A stretch of 64,000 nucleotides of DNA from Centropus unirufus (GCA_013397695.1 VYZI01000040.1:1355968-1419967), one strand, 5' to 3'; shown: positions 47,513 to 60,547, counted from the first letter of the stretch. A program made the numbers and translations. Notes: generated by a model not told the origin, from the sequence alone.

Positions 47513-50500
47513 AACTTCATTCAATTTAAGATTACTGCTAAATGTCAATGCATTTACTAATGTCTGTGCTTTCATCTGTGCATAGTCCACTGCTGTCAAG
47601 TAGAAAGGTTATAAATAGTAAATATGAAAAGGATTAACTAGGGTCTTCTGAGAATGTGTAATATTTGGCTTCTGAAATATTTGTTACCGATCATAACTTA
47701 TTACAAAAAGTCTAGACTTTCTGTATTAAACAAACTTTTCCTGGTGCATAAATATATGTTTCTTCCTTCTCCTTTAAAGCAGATTTTTTTATTTGGTGAA
47801 TAAATGTGACAGCATTGCAGTCATCTTACACTGTATGTTCTCAATTTGAGGGACTATAAGGTCACTTCTAAGAAAATTATTAAAATTAATTATGGAAAAC
47901 ACACTTCTTTCCATAAACTTAAACCCTTTTCTGCAGGGGTCTTTGTCTTTAATGGAAGATGGTCTCTAACAATCTTCAAATTTAGAAGTGACAGGCTTAG
48001 ATTAAGCCACTAAAGCTGACTCTTAAGGCAACTCATCTGTCTGAATCCCATGAAGGTGGCCCAGTAATAGAGGCTTGACCTTTACCAGTGCTGCATGCAA
48101 GTTTTTTCACTTCTACAGTGCCTATTACCAGTACCTCTGCCTGGTGCTTCATTTTTGTGGATCGTTTTTAGAACTGTTTCATTCTCCCCAAATACACAAA
48201 CACAGAATATAGATAAGTAACTTGGACTTTGATTTACACAATTATCAGGTTATCTATAACTTGTATATAAATTATAAGTTTCCATGGCAACAGAAAACAA
48301 ACTTTATCCTCTCCTTTTTTATTTTAAAAGGCTCAGTTCATAATTTTATCTTTAAGTTTATTTATGTTAAAAAACATCTGGACAATTTACCTTTAGCTTT
48401 GCTGAAAAATTCCCCAGATAAAGCTTGACAAGATGGCAAATAATCTTTATTTAAAAGAGACATCTATGTAAATGTTTTAAGAACTATAACAGTACAACAT
48501 TAATAATTGATGCACAGATAGTAAAAAAACTGATACATGAATAGTTAGATGATTTGAAAGATGTACTCTCTTAACTGCATAGAAAATTTCCTAGATGTAT
48601 GACCAAAAATATTATAAGTTAAAATTCCACCTCTGCTTTTTAAGATATAGTATTTCAATACCAAAGCCATGTTAGAAGCCAATTCTAAATCACACATTTT
48701 TCCTTACCAAGCATATGTCCTGACCTCATTGTTCCTCGCCAAAACTTGGCCTTGAAATATGCTATTTAGAAAGCAAACAAAGAACATGAACTTGTTCAAA
48801 CTCTGGGACTATTTCAGCCTGCAGCTCAGAAAAAAATCTTTTTCCAAAATGAATGAACTTCTCAGGACCGTTGAGAATTGACCAGAGGGGCCAATTATCT
48901 GTTGCACAGTCTCACTGATTCTCTTTCAATAATTTATAAATTTAGACAGCAGGCAGGTTTTTGCTACTGGTTTAAAATTAAAATGCCAGTTCACAGAATA
49001 TCTGTGCCACTTGACTGAATTCAGTGTACCAAAACATATCTAAACCTACGGAGGATATAACACAAATAGGTATGTCATATTTTAAAATATACTGCTTTCT
49101 TTTAATGACAAAATTTAGTTCACAATCAAAAAAAATCACCAACTAGATATGCGTATTTTTTATACAGTGAAACAACTACTCTGTTTTCCTTTTCTTTCCG
49201 AGTTGTATGAGAAAGCGGCAGCTAGCTGTCATTGGAAAGAGCACAGATCAATTTTACAGGAAAGGCAGGCACCTTAAGAATCTGTTTTCTGCCTCACACA
49301 GCAGCGAGCAACACCTTAAGGTATTCTTGTTTCCCTCTGGTTGTATCCTGTGGTTTCTCTGACTGTCTAAGAAATAATTTTTTTCCAGATGCCATAGGAC
49401 ACTTTTCTGTTGGCTGAATATTATTTAATTCAGAAAGTTTTACCACCCATGGAATATACTGAAAAACTGGATGTAGTAGGTGACTTTGTCGATATAGGCA
49501 GAAGAAGAGTATCATAGGTAACAAAGCCTACAATGCCCCATTGAGGTCATTTATTTCTACCTTCTGCCGAACAGTGTGAATCCACTATTTTTGCCAAAAT
49601 TGAGGAAGATTCAACTACATTCTGGGATGCAAAAAGCTGCCATTACTTATCTGGGTTGACGGTGCTAATTCATTTTACATAAGTCAATAAGGGTTTCTAA
49701 ACCAAAGATTTTTAGACTATGCTGCATGGAAAATTTGCTTTTTGGCTCCAGATCTGCTTGGGCACACACCAGTGCTCTTTCCAGCTGCTCCTGAAATCTC
49801 CAAACAGAGTTTTTGCCAGAGTATGTGCAAAAGCCTATCAGCTTTTCATGTTATTCACTTGAAAACCAATTAAAGTGTATTCATGCATTCTCAACATGAA
49901 TTTTACATACACACAATGACTCTTTTTTGCCACTGTTGAAGAGACTCTACAGTGGCAAATATCACAGAGGTTGGCCCTTATACCTGTGGAGAAAAGAAAA
50001 GGAGCAAGTACCAGTTCTGATCCAGAAGCTTCATCTAAGAATTAAGGTAAATAAGTCCCCAGACTACCATTTATTATTATAAATCTGTGGTACCTTAAAA
50101 AGACACTGCAAGCAACAGTTTTCAGGAGGCCCAAGGGGGAACCTGCTGAGCTCTGGACATGTGTTTAATGGGGTCCATTATAGTATAATTGTTTACTGAT
50201 AGAACTTCCATTTAATATCAATGAAGAAGCCCTGGGTTTCTTAAAATATATGACCCAAGAGAAAATGATTCAGGTTGAAGGCACAGTAATCCTTTCCTGA
50301 AGCTACTGTATCTGGATATCTCTAGTGAATTGTATCTGGTTATTATGTTCAAGCCTAAGATGAGACCTGACTGATTTCATTTTCATGAGGTGCAAAAATA
50401 ATGTATTTAGCTTTCTGCACCACTGGAATCATAGCATTGCTGGATTCACAAAGATTCTATTCATATTTCAGAGTCAGAAGAAAAAAAAAAAGCTGTTAAA

Positions 50501-52560
50501 AAAAGTATTTGGCTTTTTATTTTTAAGAGAGCTTGATGGGTTTATGGCTCTGTCTTTTTACATCAAAATCAAAAGCTAACTTGGAAATATATAAAAGAAT
50601 GTAAATTAAATTTAGTGAATACCATTTTACGAACCATGCTGAAGTATATATTTGCCATAGGTAGAAAATATATCTGTGGTGAAGTGGAAAATTGGAACAT
50701 TATGGGAATTTCCACCAGGCTCCCTTGTTCGTGAATCTAAACTAATCTTTAGTGAATTCCTGAGAAAGCATGAAGAGGTTTCTTCTCCTAAAAAAAGTGC
50801 TAAGCAAGTGAAAATGGAGCCAGAACAGACACTGCCACTTTGCTTTAAGGATTTAAGATATGTTATTTAATTTGATTTCTGCAAAGACAAAACTAAACAG
50901 TGATGGCAGCTGATTCTCCCTGGAGTATCTCGTAATCTATATTAAGTAAACTTAACATAGAATGTAAAACAAAATCTTTTGAATGAAAAGTTGTTCCACA
51001 CTGCAGGTCAAGCTGAATTATCTGGACAGATTCACAACACGTAATTCTGTTATTAAACTGTGGCTAAACTTAGCCTTCTGTAACAGCAGTATATTGTATT
51101 AATACATGATATTTTAAATTAACAAGCCACAAACATTCAGCCAGTCATCTTTAGCAGCACAGAGCTCAGTGAGGTCTAATTGACATAGGTTTTTGACAGT
51201 TTTTCTGGCTGCTTGATGTCACTCTGCTAACCAATTTTAACGCTCCTTTGATCAAGCCATACCACTGAGCCTGCTAGGTGCGTATTGGTAATATATGAAA
51301 TGAGTAAGGGTTTCAGGAGGGCACAAACCACATTGAGGTCTGACTTCACCACAGAGAAAAAGGAGGACAGAGAGAGGAGATCTCCCCATCTCCTTGTGTG
51401 TACCATAGTCCCTCTCCAGCAGCATAATGGGAGACTGGGTTGACACTCAAATGATCAGTCCCATAGAGGTAGGGTGATCTTCTCTGTTATGAAACCACCA
51501 GAATCTAGAGAGAGTCACTCATCACAAAAGTATTGTGACCCTGATTGATTACTTGTTCTATCATATGTGAAGGATAACCAGTGGCTTTAAACAGTTCAGT
51601 CAGTAGAACAATTTATACCAAAGTAGTGTCTAGATCTTGATGTTTCTAACCCATTTTCCCTATGAAAGTCTCTCATGGATTCACAGGGCTCTGTAGTGAA
51701 TGTATGCCTGTACCACAAAATTGTTGGAGAGATAACTGTTTCAGTATATTCATCCAAATACATAAGACCTATGATTTTACACCAAATCGGCTCTAATTGC
51801 CAACAAAAGCATTGCCTCTACTGAGCTGTTCTCCGAGGGCTTGCCTTTGCTCTAGAGAAAGTCAGACCCTCCCACTGTCCACAAAGTAAAACCCTCAGGT
51901 CTAGGGTTTTAAACATGAACTATTTATCTGGCTAGGATTACTTACTGAGAAAACCATTGAGAACCAATAATCTGACCTCTCCTGTACCCAACACTGAAGG
52001 CAGGCCTGGAAGCACAAGGCCAGATTCTGAATAGAACTGAGTAGAATGAAAGAAGTGGAGCGAAGGGTCTACAGTGCCACAGGGAGAAGTTAAGATAGTG
52101 TAGAGAAGTGCCAGGGTAGGAACTAGTAGAAATTGCTGAGGGGGAATTGTTCTGAGGCACCAAAAGGTATAGTTACACTTTTAAAATAACTTTTCCAAGT
52201 GCAGGAGCTGAAGAACAGTCCACTGGTCAGACCATTAGAAAACTTGGATTTCAGTAGCTGTTCTGCCACAGTTTTTCTGAGGCAGTCAGTTAGCTTTTTA
52301 TGCCTTAGAGACACAAAAAGTAGCTACATCACCTTTTTTTCAACCATCTGCAAAATTGGCAATGACAGTTCACTATTTCACAGAATATACTAATGACTTT
52401 GAATTGCCCTAACATTATGGTAAGATGAGGTATAGAAACACCAAAGCCACCAATTTTTTTAAGGAAGCTGCATTTTTTTCCTATCCGTGAGTCTCCAAAG
52501 GGATGAGATCCCAGTAGCCGTTAAGACCTGCAGAGTACAAGTGTTTGTCAGCGTGTTTGT
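47513..52560. other. AT-rich non-coding DNA
   Basis: Only a hairpin at 49926-49959 and an A tract near 50480-50491 stand out. Frames are short (60-80 codons) and random in composition. Confidence 0.6.
49926..49959. repeat. Inverted repeat, 11-bp arms, 12-bp loop
   Basis: TTTGCCACTGT (49926-49936) pairs fully with ACAGTGGCAAA (49949-49959). The 12-base spacer is TGAAGAGACTCT. It is shorter than a typical microRNA precursor stem, so no RNA gene is called. Confidence 0.75.
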
Positions 52561-52701
52561 CATAGAATCATAAAACCAAAGAATGGTTTGGGTTGGAAGG
52601 GACCTTAAAGATCATCTAGTTCCACACCCCCAGCACGGGGAAGAACCTCCCCCACTACACTAGGCTGTTTAAGGCCCCATTTGACCTGGACTTGAACACT
52701 G
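52561..52701 (-). mobile_element. CR1 LINE 3' end, 5'-truncated (minus orientation)
   Basis: The plus strand reads CATAGAATCATAAAACC, then AAGAATGGTTTGGGTTGG, then AAGGGACCTTAAAGATCATC, followed by a recognisable CCCCAGCACGGGG...AAGGCCCCATTTGACCTGG...CTTGAACACTG. This is the reverse complement of the avian CR1 3' untranslated end with its ATTCTATG-type terminal repeat at the low-coordinate side. It is the best preserved of the three CR1 tails here. Only about 140 bp remain and no reverse transcriptase is present, as is typical for CR1, which is usually severely 5'-truncated and makes no clear target-site duplication. The agreement with the consensus supports an avian host. Confidence 0.93.
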
Positions 52702-55700
52702 TAAAAATAGTAAATTCTGTCTAAATATAAGGAAGTTATAGAAACATCCTTTAAATATGACAGACACTTTACATTCTGAACCTGGAGGAAATGAATTGCA
52801 GATGACAGAACTTGCTGCTCTTAAGAAACTTTTCTCCCTATTGACAGCTACCAAAGATGACTGCCTTAATTTTTTTTTCTAGAATTACCAAGAATCTGCA
52901 AAGAGAAAAAAGAATAATTTGATAATAGCATTATTTATGGTTTTAGTTTTCCTATGTGTGAACATAAAAACATCAGTTCCAATGAATTGACCAGAGAATG
53001 AGTAAAAGGTCTAATAAACAATGCTATGTTTGCTCTGGGACAGTCTCTGGAGAGTCTGAGAAATATTGTGCAACAAAACAACACTGCAACCGGGAATATT
53101 TAATAAGAAACGGTTAAGCACTCTGTGAGTTGTTTGAGGGGTTTCTTTTCTGTAAAAAATGATCACATACTATCCAGGGCACATAAATCCGTGTTTTAAG
53201 TTTCATTTTCTTAATTGTTCAAAGACTTGGCATGAGCCAGAAAAGAGTTACCAAGGCTAGTTATTATACTTGAACTGTCGAAAAGCATCAGACACAAATG
53301 TAGCAAAAATAATGTGAGGGGGGTTTAGTCAGGATCTCTGAGAAACCACCTAGACATATTAGTCTGCTTGTTTGTCAAGCACAAGTAAAACATTACATTC
53401 TGGGATGGAATGAAAAATAATTACTAATTGATTAATATGTTAAAGTGTCTTCCAAATGGTCTTCCAAATGGAGATTCATACCTTGACATGTTGAGAAAGC
53501 TGAATACAGAAAGCAAACTCCCTTATTGTGGTTGTGCTTGTAGCTACCAGTGTCAGCCAATTTCCAATGGAGTCAGTGGTTGTGTGTCATTTGACTTGAA
53601 AGATACTTGGACCAGGCCCTAGACATCTATGTGGATAAAGAACTTACGTAGAATAAAACATTATTCATTTTTCATTATTCATTTTTTCCTTCTTCTACTT
53701 TATACTCAAGTTACCTTTGTTATGTTGTAAAGGTCTACAAGAATTAGGGGAATAAATGAAAAATATTCTTTAAACTTTTGCTTATGTTTTACCTCCTAAA
53801 CTATAGTTGCAATAAAGAGAAAGAAGAAGTCTGAATATGCTTATTTCATTTTTTCAAAAACCTTTAAGTGATTTCCAAAAAATATTAACTACTGTATAGC
53901 TAGAAAGGCAGGAGATTAAATCCCGCTCTTGTGCACATGGATATTTGTAAAAGAAATTACCTTTCTGATTCTGCATTTCTCATTCTGCACATCATGACAT
54001 CGAACTGGCAAGAAAATATGTTGCCCCAGTAAGCCAGAGTGTGCAGGTGGGATCAGTTAATGCATCAGCCGATGCTTCACGCCTTGGAGGAGAAGCTCTA
54101 TTCTCTCTGGGGACTACATTCCCTCAGTAAGGTATCAGTTTAGGTAAGCTTACTTCTAGATTCAATGCATCCTGAAATGCAGAAATGATAATACATAAAA
54201 ACATATTTTTAAGAGTGTAAGACTTTCTACAAGGACGAACACAAGCTGATACAACAAGAATGCTATCTGGAACACAAAGTTCTTCTCTTCAAGAAACAGA
54301 AACGCAAACACCTGTGTGCATTCCCAGCAGGGATGGCAGAGCCCTGTCCTTTCTCCCAGAATTATTGAAGCAAGACATCTCTCTACAAGCACACTATGAC
54401 TATATACTGCTCATTTCTCTTTCTCTTGGATTCTTCCACTTCCATCTTCTCAGGCAGGCGACAAATACAGGATTAGACTTTTATTTTTTGTAATTCTCTG
54501 ATGTTCATGACATTAAGTTTTAGATCAGAATCTCTCTCTGTGCAGCACAAAACCAAACTTCAGGCCCTGAGATATGGCCCATATGCTATCAAATATGTTG
54601 TAATTCATCTAAGTGCATAAATATAAACTGTGTTTCGATCTAGTCATAATAAAGATAGAGTCACTTCTATACAAACTACTTTAAATTAGCATAGAAAGGT
54701 AAAATAACTAATAGTTCCAAAATATCCCAGATTACTTTAAGCTTTACCATGTTACAAAAATAATTTTTTAACAATTTGTTGTTCACACACTAAATTGAAG
54801 GCTGAGTTTATAAGGTAAATATTCTAAGGGTTATTTTATACAACAAACCCAAGGAACTTAAAAAAAAAGAAGAAAAATCCTTATCATGCATATTTTCCTT
54901 TTCCATTTTCCCCTGCTTCCTCCACTGGACTGCAGAGGACATCATCCCCTTAACAGAAAGAAAAAGGATATGTCAACTTGCCTCACCTACAGAGCCTTCA
55001 GGCAAAATGCATCACTTTTGGGGGACTGTCAAGGATTGAATAAATCATAGATAAGTGGGTTAAAATGTCAGTACCCACTGGGACCAAAATAAATTTACCA
55101 CATTTTTTCATCCAAGTAAAATCCTGACTGCAGTACCACCAGCACTTAACTAATTTATTTAGGAAGACAGCGTAAGAATCTTAATGATTCATTTTAATTT
55201 ATTTTTTTAAAAAACAAACGAACCACAACTTGGTGGCTTTTTTTTCTTCCTCCCATTGTAACAAGTCTATGGAAATCATCCTGGGCAAAAGGTCAGGTAA
55301 CCGTGATGTGAAAGATGGTGTTAAAAGGCTTTCAAACTTTGTTTATTAATAGATATAACCCTTTCACCTCTGCTACATCTATCACCAGTAGGTTAAATAT
55401 CATCTATCTTACTGGTCATCTGACTTCTTGTTATTAGTGCAGGAAAATGCCACAAGAACCACTGAACAATCAGAAATCCATTACATAAAAATGCAAGAGA
55501 AGAATTGCATGAGCCCTCCTAATAAAACATAACCTAACATGGAGTAACTAAAGGCAGTGAGGGTAGCCTCTGGCTTTAAAAGCATTCCGTAGGCCATTGA
55601 TCATTGAAGACAACGTGTGGTGACCTCACACAAACACAATGTAAACTCCCGAACTCATTGATGGCATTTCTAGCACTCTGTCTGAATTTATATTGTCTCT

Positions 55701-56551
55701 CTGTAAACTGTTTGACATATGGAGTGAAAGATGGAAACAGAAAAGGCCTGCTTCAATCATGAGCATACCGCCAGATGCTGCTAGATCTGAATTGGATATT
55801 CAAAGAAATCTCAGACCAAGTTGTGGCCTAACAGAATATTTGTTATGTTCTTGGAAGTATATTTTTTTTGCACAAATTGAACTGAAGTGTCAAACTAAAA
55901 CAAACAACAAATGGCAACATTACCTTCCTGTGCAGTTAAGACATAAAGAATCCAGAAGCATCTCATAACTTTAAGGTTTTCAGTAGTTACCCCTTTTTTG
56001 AGCATATTCCAGGCTTTCATGTAAGGATTTTCCCTCCAGTAGCATCCAGGCTGGCTTTAGCAGACACAGAAAATAAAGACTGAAATATTTTTTTCTGACA
56101 GCAGTCTAATTTTAGTCAAGTAGAGCCGCTAATCATTTTGACCCATCATCTTAAATTGAAGAACCTAAAAGTTGCAATGAAAATCTGAACAGGTAAAACC
56201 CCTCTGGTTTCATCTTCAATCCATTGTGTCCTGCCAGCACAGCACCCACTCACTGCTTCCAGAACCTCTCCCCTTCCTGAAGGACAGTGAATTTGAACCT
56301 CTTTCAAATATCAGCCTTTTGTAAATCTATCCAGTTTATTTTAACAATTTTTTTTCACAGCCTGTATCTCCACTTGTCCTAGAAACTTCATTCATTACCC
56401 ATTCTTAGTTAGCTAGGAAGTGCAAATAGTTAGAAATTCTCCCTGGGCTAGCTTAGATCTTTTAGACTTTTCCTTCTTTTGACTGCTGTAAACCTATGAG
56501 TGTGGTGCAGAGACTGAATCAAAAGAAATGAGCACTCAGTATAACAGAATA
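52702..56551. other. AT-rich non-coding DNA with short tandem pairs
   Basis: Exact 12-bp tandem repeat GTCTTCCAAATG at 53447-53470, and an ATTATTCATTTTTTC pair at 53660-53688 whose copies differ by one base in length. No gene recognised; a 91-codon plus frame at 55693-55968 has no family resemblance. Confidence 0.6.
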
Positions 56552-57181
56552 TTATTCCAATTCTTCTAGACACTGAAGACTGTCATGTCTGCAATTATCA
56601 TATAAACAGGTTTTGGAAATATAATACAAATTACTTTCAAAATTACTGTGTGGTAGAATATTCTCTCTGGAAGAGATTTCAAGAGTCACGCTTGAAGTAT
56701 AACAGGATTCTGGGCCATAAGATTGACAGTGATTAATTGTATCGCCAAAACTGGTTGGCGCCCTCAGAGACCTGGAGGGGCACTCAGACAGGAGAGCTTC
56801 CTGAGAAGTACTTGATCCTAGACTTTGATGTATCCAATGTGCCTTGAAGGTACAAGCTATCCATCCTGTAGCGAACCGTAGCTGGTACATATTCTTCTAG
56901 TTCTGCTGTAGTAACTTTTCTTGGCTGCAAGGGTACACTAGAGGCTCACGTTTAATCTGGTCCACAGAGGGACTTCGCAGATCCTTTTCTGCCACCCCAC
57001 TAAGCAGCTTCGTGCTCCCTCTATAAGCAGGGGTTTCTCCTCCCCAAGAGGAAGACTTGGCACTTCTTGTTGCAGTTCACCAGGCTCCTTCCTGTCTGCC
57101 CTTGTCTCCAGCCTGTCGAGGTTGCCTAGGATGGCAGCAGCACCCGCTGGTGGAGCTGCTGCTCCTGTGAGAAAGGTGTCC
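56552..57181. other. GC-richer patch beside the tRNA
   Basis: Composition rises in GC from about 56660 to 57190. The minus strand is open over 56552-56890 and 56938-57222 (the second frame begins inside the tRNA and so is an artefact). GCACCCGCTGGTGG near 57139-57152 resembles a CTCF site with two mismatches. I do not recognise a transposon or processed pseudogene, though a decayed retroelement could explain the composition. Confidence 0.4.
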
Positions 57182-57186
57182 AAAAA
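57182..57186 (-). terminator. Pol III T5 terminator of the tRNA-Gly
   Basis: On the minus strand a run of five T begins six bases after the tRNA discriminator base. A run of four or more T on the non-template strand is the standard RNA polymerase III stop. Its position suits a short 3' trailer removed by RNase Z. Confidence 0.85.
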
Positions 57187-57192
57187 TACACC

Positions 57193-57264
57193 TGCGTTGG
57201 CCGGGAATCGAACCCGGGTCAACTGCTTGGAAGGCAGCTATGCTCACCACTATACCACCAACGC
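57193..57264 (-). tRNA. tRNA-Gly (anticodon UCC), complete
   Basis: Read on the minus strand this is a 72-nt tRNA. The acceptor arms GCGTTGG and CCAACGC pair over all seven positions, with A as discriminator base (57193). The anticodon stem GCTGC/GCAGT closes with one G-U pair around the loop CTTCCAA, giving anticodon TCC at 57229-57231. The T arm is CCGGG-TTCGATT-CCCGG. The A-box (TGGTATAGTGG region) and B-box (GGTTCGATTCC) internal Pol III promoters are intact, and there is no intron and no encoded CCA, as usual in eukaryotes. As far as I recall it matches the vertebrate tRNA-Gly-UCC sequence throughout, so it is probably functional and decodes GGA (and GGG by wobble). It is the only tRNA seen in the window. 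A SINE head is unlikely because all stems are intact and no LINE-like tail follows. Confidence 0.95.
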
Positions 57265-57381
57265 CTGTTGGAGTTGAATATTCCGGTTGGGTTATTTCTT
57301 CATCCTAGTTGCTTTATTTCCTTGTCTTTCTTCCTGGGCTAACTAAAGTTTAGTGGCTGCCCACCACAAGTAGAAAAAAAA

Positions 57382-57635
57382 NNNNNNNNNNNNNNNNNNN
57401 NNNNNNNNNNNNNNNNNNNNNNNNNNNNNNNNNNNNNNNNNNNNNNNNNNNNNNNNNNNNNNNNNNNNNNNNNNNNNNNNNNNNNNNNNNNNNNNNNNNN
57501 NNNNNNNNNNNNNNNNNNNNNNNNNNNNNNNNNNNNNNNNNNNNNNNNNNNNNNNNNNNNNNNNNNNNNNNNNNNNNNNNNNNNNNNNNNNNNNNNNNNN
57601 NNNNNNNNNNNNNNNNNNNNNNNNNNNNNNNNNNN
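57382..57635. other. Assembly gap (254 N)
   Basis: A run of 254 N, starting 117 bases from the upstream (5') end of the minus-strand tRNA. Open frames running across it are artefacts of untranslatable codons. Confidence 0.99.
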
Positions 57636-57890
57636 AAGGACTAAATCCTTCAGAAATGACACTGCAGTCATAACACAACTGGAAAAAAGGGCCAGCTAAC
57701 AGCTCCAGTTTGATGAAACAAGCATACTCATTTCACCCTTTTTAGTCAAAGAAATACAGAAAAAGTCTTGCCAGCATTAATGTTGAGCTATGATGAGCTT
57801 TTTAGTTCGTATTTGAAAGGTTAGGTGGAAAAAATTATAATGAACGACATATGTTGTCATTTCCCTCAGCTACTGCTTTTCTCTTCTCAG

Positions 57891-57940
57891 TATCATCCGA
57901 TGAAACACAAGATCACAAGAAAAATGTAGCTGAAAATAAA
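57891..57940 (+). other. Candidate coding exon (50 bp)
   Basis: The acceptor is strong (TTCCCTCAGCTACTG, then CTTTTCTCTTCTCAG, ending at 57890) and the donor AAA|GTGAGTAG begins at 57941. One frame is open (two bases, then 16 codons reading SSDETQDHKKNVAENK), a hydrophilic composition plausible for a linker region of a protein. The frame ends at phase 0. Joined to the candidate at 61189 in that phase it would read KLGCYVENCLSTFRR and stop. I do not recognise the protein; a long non-coding RNA exon or chance are alternatives. Confidence 0.27.
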
Positions 57941-59871
57941 GTGAGTAGATTTGCAAAGCCTGATATTTGAAAAAGTTTTATCTGACGCACATCTGAAATT
58001 TTTAATCCCAAAATTAAGCACAGGATATCAACTCTTTCATTTTCTCCTCACAATTTACTTTAAAAAGCAGCACAACCCGCCATGATCTTATTTGGAAACC
58101 TCTGAAACTAGGTTGTGAGTACCTACTCTGAATTGGATTTAAAAATGAGACTCAGCAGAACAAGCTAAGAAGTCTCTGCTGAACAATGCAGAATTTATTT
58201 TTTTTTTTGCTTTGTGTTACTTGCATTTTACACATATAACTTTGCAAATGCCCACTTCAGTTATGGGGTGCTTGCACAGCAAACCATCCTTTTTGGCACC
58301 AGATTTTGCATTCACTTGTAGAAAATTTTCATATGGGGCCTTGGCCCTGAGCCAGTAAGCTAATGATTTTAGAAGATGCTACCATCAGACATATCAAACT
58401 CACTAATCATAATAACTTCTGAAAAATATATATACCTTATTGTAATTACTTTCATTCTTTTCTACTAATCTATAGACAACGTAAATATATTCTGGTAAAA
58501 CTGCAAAGGCATGGATAATAAATTTAAGCCTAGCAACAGCTGTTTCCAACATTACTGAAAAGTATGGTTTACTATCATCACAAAAGGCTATTCTTTAAAT
58601 ATTTCCCTTCTCAAATATTCCACGGCATTTGAAAGCATGTGGACTGTCACTTGAAAATCATTACCTTACCATGTAGGAAATTTGAACAACTTTAGCACAG
58701 AAGTCAATTTAGAGGAAATGTGGAAGATCTTCTTACTAGAATGATTCTTCTTTTTCTTTAAGTTTTAGCCTTAACTATGTCTCCCTTGTGACTCCAGCAT
58801 GTCGCATTTTAAAACAACATAGGGTGAAGAGGAAGATTTTTAAACCATGTGACAGAACAGTGGAGAGAGATAGGCCCTCTTTGAATGGAGAAAAGAATAC
58901 TGTCCAAGGACCGTCTGCTGTAATAACACTGGAAGCTAAAGTTGTTGGGCAGAAGGGTCCAGAGAAGCAGGACAGGAGAAGGAGAGCTTTGTGAACAGCC
59001 ACCTGGGTCTCAATTCATAAAGCTGCTTAAACACACAAGAGATTCCTCAAGAATCTAAGCTCCTAAAGCTGTGGATAAACTCAGAGGGCCACATTCCCAA
59101 AGTCAAAGTAGTCTTATCCTGCTTAAGGAGTTCTAGAAACACTTCTGAACATCTGTAAGCACCTGGAAATCCATTGAAATCAGACCCCAGTGTTCCAGTC
59201 CCAAATGCAAAGCCTTCTTAACATCAGTAACTCAGACAACACACATATTCTGCCAAACCAAGGGCCCTGCATGAAATTTGGCTTGTTTATTTCTTGCTCT
59301 CTCTTTCTTATACACACACACACATATACACAGATTCTGGTAGCGCTCGAAGAACAAGCAGATCAAATTAACCCTTATTATGTCTTATCATAACAAGATA
59401 AGTGTCCAATAATAGCCTTTTCTAATCTGGTTTTAATTCACTGGGCAAAATATCTCTTGGCTACATATCTACTCCTTATAGCAGAGAGGAAGTACTTTAC
59501 TGTGGCATAATTAAATGTGCTCCTACCACACGAGTAATGACATACTCTCTGCTTTCTTATTAAAGGTTTCCTTTGTTTGGGTTTACACCAAATTAGTTGC
59601 ATATGTGACTGTTTTTCTGCAATATCATCTTCAACTACTTAACGCATCATCACGCTAACCTCTCAATTAACCCTTGTTTCAAAGTCTGGTCACTGCAGGT
59701 GCAGTAACGTTTCTTTCCTGAGGAAAGACATGCCTTGCTTACTACTAGTGACCTCTATTATTGCTGAGAATCTGGACACACTACATGTGTTCTTTGTCTA
59801 CAGTGCTAGGCCTCAGCTAATTGCATAATTGAGGTGCTGCAGATCCACAACCTGCAGAAATCTAGAAGCTA

Positions 59872-59900
59872 TTTAAACATAAAATAGTTTTATGTTTAAA
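59872..59900. repeat. Perfect inverted repeat, 13-bp arms, 3-bp loop
   Basis: TTTAAACATAAAA (59872-59884), TAG, TTTTATGTTTAAA (59888-59900). All 13 positions pair. This is an AT-rich cruciform candidate of the kind sometimes prone to breakage or deletion. Confidence 0.85.
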
Positions 59901-60464
59901 GTCTAATCAGCACTGTATTTGTCCATTTTTTTGGCAATAAGCTTCTTCCAAGAGTAAAAAATCTCACTTTAGTTGCTCTGGAAGGGTAACATTCTTAAAC
60001 TGTAGATCCAATGGATTCCTTAGTATGTATCAGAGCAAAGGTTAAAAATAATCAGAACTTACCTCAAAAGATTTCAGAACACTTTAGTGCTATCAACTGA
60101 ATAGAATTTTTCTATTACCTGTCAGAAGTTTTATGAACTTCTCCAGTAGAGAAACACCAATAAGTCTTCAAAATAAAAGGCATGTAAGTTTCAAAAAAGA
60201 AAACTACCTAAAATACGTTGGGCAAATAGTGAACAGTGGTGTAATATTACAGATACATGATCATATAGAAGCAATTTTAAAGTTTTATGTCCTAATACAC
60301 TAAAGAAAGTAAAAAAAATATGGAAAAAGTTTAGAAGTTATTTGCTAAGGATAAGCCAGGTATATGCTAAATTATGAAATTAATAAGTAAACTTCATGAG
60401 GCTTTTATTCAAATAACTTTTTTTTATTTTAATATTCTTCCTTTTTTATATAACCTGTCTTAGA

Positions 60465-60547
60465 CATCATACAGTTTGCCAAATGCCTTTTCTAACCAGA
60501 AATTCATACAGATCATCATACAGTTTGCCAAATGCCTTTTCTAACCA
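60465..60547. repeat. 34-bp exact direct repeat, 49-bp period
   Basis: The 34 bases starting CATCATACAGTTTGCC and ending TTTTCTAACCA occur at 60465-60498 and 60514-60547 with no mismatch. The period is 49 bp, so this is a recent partial tandem duplication. It could also be an assembly duplication. Confidence 0.93.

Noticed and set aside
54325..54342. CAGCAGGGATGGCAG as a CTCF site
   Set aside because: An extra base between the AGGG and GGC parts breaks the motif spacing.
56740..56800. TTGGCGCCCTCAGAGACC as a possible primer-binding site of an endogenous retroelement
   Set aside because: Only the first eight bases resemble a tRNA-Lys primer site; there are no paired LTRs, no polypurine tract and no recognisable gag or pol frame.
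56938..57222. 94-codon minus frame beginning MTRVRFPANAG
   Set aside because: Its first codons lie inside the tRNA-Gly gene and it starts at TTG; it is a shadow of the tRNA and the GC-rich flank.
57339..57678. Two minus frames of about 110 codons
   Set aside because: They are almost entirely the N gap.
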